Assembly (NCBI GenBank): GCA_963743705.1
Contig: CAVUQS010000012.1
Span: 372,001-436,000 of the forward strand
DNA: 64,000 nt
Direction of reading: 5' to 3'
Source of the DNA: PALSA-243 sp963743705
GTDB lineage: Bacteria; Acidobacteriota; Terriglobia; Bryobacterales; Bryobacteraceae
A program made the position numbers and the translations under genes. Positions 61,195-64,000 of this stretch are shown one piece after another. Under the pieces are notes generated by a model. That model searched no databases and was not told the origin of the DNA. It saw nothing but the letters and a program-made list of their open reading frames with translations. How positions within the stretch are numbered: position 1 is the stretch's first letter; every line of letters begins with the position of its first letter.

Positions 61195-62366
61195 CAGTTG
61201 AGCACGATCTCGGCATCCGCCGGCATGTTGGACTTCAATTCGTGGTTGGGGTTTTCCACTTCGATCTTGATGCGATAGACCAGCTTCACGCGTTCCTGCT
61301 GGGTTTGGATCTGCTTCGGCGTGAATTCGGCTTCGCTCGCAATAAAGGTGATGCGGCCGTTGTAAACCTTGCCGGGGTAGGAATCGGTGGTCAGGCGCGC
61401 GCTGCCGCCCAGTTTCACTTTGCCGAGGTCCGTCTCATTGACGTAGCCGCGCAGCCACGGATGGTCGATATCGCCAACGGTGACGATTGACGTACCGGGC
61501 GCAAGCACTTCGCCCACGTCCGCGGCCTTCACCAGCACCACGCCATCCACTGGCGAAGCCGCAATGGTATCGGCGAGTTGCGAATCGATGAGCGCGATAT
61601 TGGCGCGTGAGCGGGCGATTTCGGCGCGGCGGGTGGTGAGTTCCTGCTCGCGCCGCTTAATCTCGATGGAGTTCGCTTCGGCCATCTTCAACGCGCCGCG
61701 CGCGCGTTCGGCCTGCCCTTGCGCGGCCTGAATCTGCTCGTTGCGCGGGCCGGCCAGCACCAGCGCCTGCGATTCCTGCGCGTTCTTGAGCGCGGCCTCC
61801 GCCGATTCAAAACGGTTGCGGTACTGGTCGTATTGCGCGGTGGAGATGTCGTCGTCTTTGTAAAGCGTCTGGCCGCGATCCCAATCGCGCTTGGAGCGCT
61901 GGTATTCGGATTGCGCCGAATCCACCGAAGCCCTGGCCTGCAGCTTCTCTTGAGGCCGCGCACCGTTGCGCAATTCGGCGAGCCGCGCCTCATTCGAGGT
62001 CAGGTCGGCGTGGCGCTGTTCTACATCGGCGGCGGTATTGGCGCGTTCCCACTCGAGCGAGCTTTCCGCTTGCGCGAGCTGCGATTCCGCCGCTTGCAGC
62101 CCGGCGGCTTCGCGCTGGCGCTGGGCGATCAGTTGGTCGCGATCCAGGCGCGCGATCACCTCGCCTTTCTTCACGGCGTCGCCTTCATCGACAGTGCGTT
62201 CGATCAACCGGCCGGCGGTCTTAAACGCGATATTGACTTCGGTGAGCTCGATGTTGCCGGAGACCATGAGGCGGTTATCTGGCGCGCGGTGCGATCCGCG
62301 CCAGAAGTAGAACGCGGCGCCGCCGGCGGCGAGCAGGATCAGGATGGGGATGACACGTTTCTTCAT
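61194..62366 (-). CDS. HlyD-family membrane fusion protein (YbhG-like)
   Basis: The product has 390 residues. An N-terminal anchor (VIPILILLAAGGAAFYFWRG) is followed by the lipoyl half-motif VSGNIELTEVNIAFKTAGRL, a long coiled-coil hairpin (about 85-255) and the second lipoyl half (ASPVDGVVLVKAADVGEVLA PG). The C-terminal beta-barrel includes TDLGKVKLGGSARLTTDSYP. It bridges the inner-membrane transporter and the outer-membrane TolC partner. Stop and next start overlap by one base (TGATG). Confidence 0.92.
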   Translation of the reverse strand: MKKRVIPILILLAAGGAAFYFWRGSHRAPDNRLMVSGNIELTEVNIAFKTAGRLIERTVDEGDAVKKGEVIARLDRDQLIAQRQREAAGLQAAESQLAQAESSLEWERANTAADVEQRHADLTSNEARLAELRNGARPQEKLQARASVDSAQSEYQRSKRDWDRGQTLYKDDDISTAQYDQYRNRFESAEAALKNAQESQALVLAGPRNEQIQAAQGQAERARGALKMAEANSIEIKRREQELTTRRAEIARSRANIALIDSQLADTIAASPVDGVVLVKAADVGEVLAPGTSIVTVGDIDHPWLRGYVNETDLGKVKLGGSARLTTDSYPGKVYNGRITFIASEAEFTPKQIQTQQERVKLVYRIKIEVENPNHELKSNMPADAEIVLN

Positions 62367-62379
62367 GAATGCTCCGTTT

Positions 62380-63696
62380 TCACTGCAACGACGCGCGGAC
62401 CCGGCCCATGGCTTGCGCGAGATCGATTTTGGCCGAGCTGTAGTTATAAAGCGCCGCGGTCTGGTTATCGCGCGCGCGCTCCAGCCGCGTCTGCGCGTCG
62501 GTGACCTCCACGCTTACGGCGACTCCCGCGTCGTAGCGGCGGCGCGCCTGCGCCAGTTCGTTTTCCGAGAGACCGATTCCGTCTCTTGCAACCGTTACTT
62601 CGTCTTCGGCGGATTGCAAAGCGTCCAGCGCCAGCCGGACGTCGAGCTCGATCTGTTGCTTCAAATCGACGGTGCGCGTTTTTTCGGCGCGGTATTGCGA
62701 AGCGGCCTCGGCGCGCTGGGCATCGCGGCGTCCGCCATCGAAGATGGGCACGCGCAGGCTGATGCCGATGGCGCGCGTAGGCAGCGAATCGCCTGGGCCG
62801 TCGCCAATGGCGCCGTAATCGCCGAATGCGGAAACCGAGGGCAGCCGCTGCATCTTGACGGCGCTGGCCGAAAGACGCGAGTTCTCTTCCCTGCCCTGTT
62901 GCGCCCGCAGGTCGGCGCGGTCCGTCAGCGCTTGCTTTTGGGCCGCTTCCAGCGTCACCGCGTCCACCGGAACATAAGCCAGCTTGTCGGTTAATTCCAG
63001 GTCGGTGTCGAGCCGCATGTTCATAGCACGCAGAAGCCGCAGGTGTGCCGCGCGGCGCGCGTTCTTCGCCGTCAGCAGGCGCTGCTGATCGTTGGCCAGT
63101 TGCACGCTGGCGCGCGTGACATCGAGTCCCGTGCCCGTGCCAGCCGTTTTCTGGTTGCGCGCCTGCGTAAGCAGGGCTTCGGAGAGCGTGACATCGGCCT
63201 GCGCCGTTTCCACCTCGGCATCGGCTTTCACCGCGGCCAGATACCCGCGCGCCACTTGCGCCGCCACCGTTTCGGCGGTGCTATCGGAATCGGAGCGCGC
63301 GGCCGTGACGCCGGCTTTCGCGGCCTGAAACCGGCGGATCGACGAAAAATCAAAGACGCTCTGCGTCATCGAGGCGCGCGCATCGAAGGTGCTGAACGGG
63401 CCCACGAATTCATCGAAATGGAATCCGAGAATGGGCAACTGGTTGAACTGAATGCCCAGCGCCGCCAGGTTTTCGGTGCGGCTTTGATCCGACACCGAAC
63501 CTTCGATATCCGGCAGCAGCGCCGCGCGCGCTTCCGACGATCGCGCCTTTGCCTGCTTTATTGCCTCGCCGGCCAATTGAATATTGGTGTTGCCTTCTGG
63601 CGAAACCGCGATCTCCACCGCGCGCTTTAGGCTGAGCGCGATCGGGCCCTCCGCCATCAACGGCGCAGCGAGGAGGAATATCCATGCTCTTCTCAT
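62380..63696 (-). CDS. TolC-family outer-membrane efflux protein
   Basis: The product has 438 residues from the ATG at 63696, which overlaps the regulator stop (ATGA) and gives a signal peptide (RRAWIFLLAAPLMAEG). Two homologous TolC halves can be seen, each with long helices (SLKRAVEIAVSPEGNTNIQL and KQALTDRADLRAQQGREENS) and FDGGRRDAQRAEAASQYR-type turns. It forms the outer-membrane channel of the efflux pump. Confidence 0.9.
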   Translation of the reverse strand: MRRAWIFLLAAPLMAEGPIALSLKRAVEIAVSPEGNTNIQLAGEAIKQAKARSSEARAALLPDIEGSVSDQSRTENLAALGIQFNQLPILGFHFDEFVGPFSTFDARASMTQSVFDFSSIRRFQAAKAGVTAARSDSDSTAETVAAQVARGYLAAVKADAEVETAQADVTLSEALLTQARNQKTAGTGTGLDVTRASVQLANDQQRLLTAKNARRAAHLRLLRAMNMRLDTDLELTDKLAYVPVDAVTLEAAQKQALTDRADLRAQQGREENSRLSASAVKMQRLPSVSAFGDYGAIGDGPGDSLPTRAIGISLRVPIFDGGRRDAQRAEAASQYRAEKTRTVDLKQQIELDVRLALDALQSAEDEVTVARDGIGLSENELAQARRRYDAGVAVSVEVTDAQTRLERARDNQTAALYNYSSAKIDLAQAMGRVRASLQ

Positions 63697-64000
63697 TTGT
63701 TTTTTCCCGATTTTTTTACGCCCGGCTCGGGCGCGCGCAACCCGGCCCCAAGAAAGGTGACCAGCCGCGCCAGACGCGCGGGATATCCGTCGTCGACAGC
63801 GCCCGATACTGGGGAGGGATCGTTGCCCATCGTATATGCGATCGCGCCTTGCATGAAGTGCACACGCCATCTGAATTCGTTGTCCGCCAGATGCGGCGCG
63901 CATTTCCGCAGCGCCACCATGAAGCGCGTCAACACGGGTTGAAAATTTCGCGAGATAACCTCCGAAAGTATCCCCTCCGCCTGCAGGCGCCCCATCATCT
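63693..64000 (-). CDS. TetR-family regulator, partial (N-terminus beyond window), CecR-like
   Basis: Only the last ~102 residues are in the window; the DNA-binding domain lies off the right edge. The visible part (FQPVLTRFMVALRKCAPHLA DNEFRWRVHFMQGAIAYTMG) has the C-terminal pattern of TetR regulators such as CecR/YbiH. It heads the operon and overlaps the TolC gene (ATGA). It probably represses the operon and responds to an exported compound. Confidence 0.75.
   Translation of the reverse strand, partial: MMGRLQAEGILSEVISRNFQPVLTRFMVALRKCAPHLADNEFRWRVHFMQGAIAYTMGNDPSPVSGAVDDGYPARLARLVTFLGAGLRAPEPGVKKSGKNK

Overview
The window looks like chromosome from an acidobacterium of the Solibacter/Bryobacter type. 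The grounds are GC-rich coding throughout, a giant carboxypeptidase-regulatory/Oar-type TonB-dependent receptor, and a mixture of S9 peptidase, SMP-30 and cupin genes typical of that group. The taxon is inferred from gene content only. No rRNA, tRNA or CRISPR array was recognised.

Layout. (1) 1-5628: a partial S9 peptidase on the minus strand, divergent from the TonB-dependent receptor. (2) 6007-11450: a 1570-residue DUF4157 cargo protein ending in a PoNe-like PD-(D/E)XK nuclease domain, overlapped by its PoNi-type (DUF1911) immunity gene. (3) 11707-50803: one dense plus-strand array encoding an extracellular contractile injection system (eCIS, PVC/Afp-like). In order it holds a Pvc16-type protein, sheath, tube, a second sheath, a second tube and a Pvc7-like protein (these last three broken by eight frameshifts), a small protein, gpD hub, gpV spike, a membrane-anchored unknown, gp25, baseplate J, a Pvc12/gpI-like protein, four proteins sharing an N-terminal module (one carrying 16 Ig-like repeats), a conserved unknown, an AAA+ ATPase, two more DUF4157 cargo proteins (a HELYH metallopeptidase and a probable RNase-like toxin), a putative immunity protein, and a fused GT2-GT25 glycosyltransferase. 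(4) 50882-52731: a sigma-54 enhancer-binding protein and a small winged-helix-like protein. (5) 52807-57221: SMP-30 lipoprotein, ABM-fold protein, bicupin, a decayed phenylalanine-hydroxylase remnant, a decayed toxin-antitoxin remnant, and a lipoprotein. (6) 57218-64000, minus strand: an efflux operon of TetR, TolC, HlyD, two ABC ATPases and two permeases, resembling CecR-YbhGFSR.

How it works together (inference). A sigma-54 promoter with good consensus lies 55-80 bases before the first structural eCIS gene, a weaker one lies before the first cargo gene, and an enhancer-binding protein is encoded at the end of the array, so the particle is probably switched on as a sigma-54 regulon. Three cargo proteins share a DUF4157 domain and a short GLPLFL(Q/K) motif that may mark them for loading. 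Two cargo genes are followed by an immunity or immunity-like gene, which suggests that at least part of the payload is toxic to bacteria. Thr/Pro-rich linkers in several structural proteins and a locus-encoded glycosyltransferase raise the possibility of a glycosylated particle.
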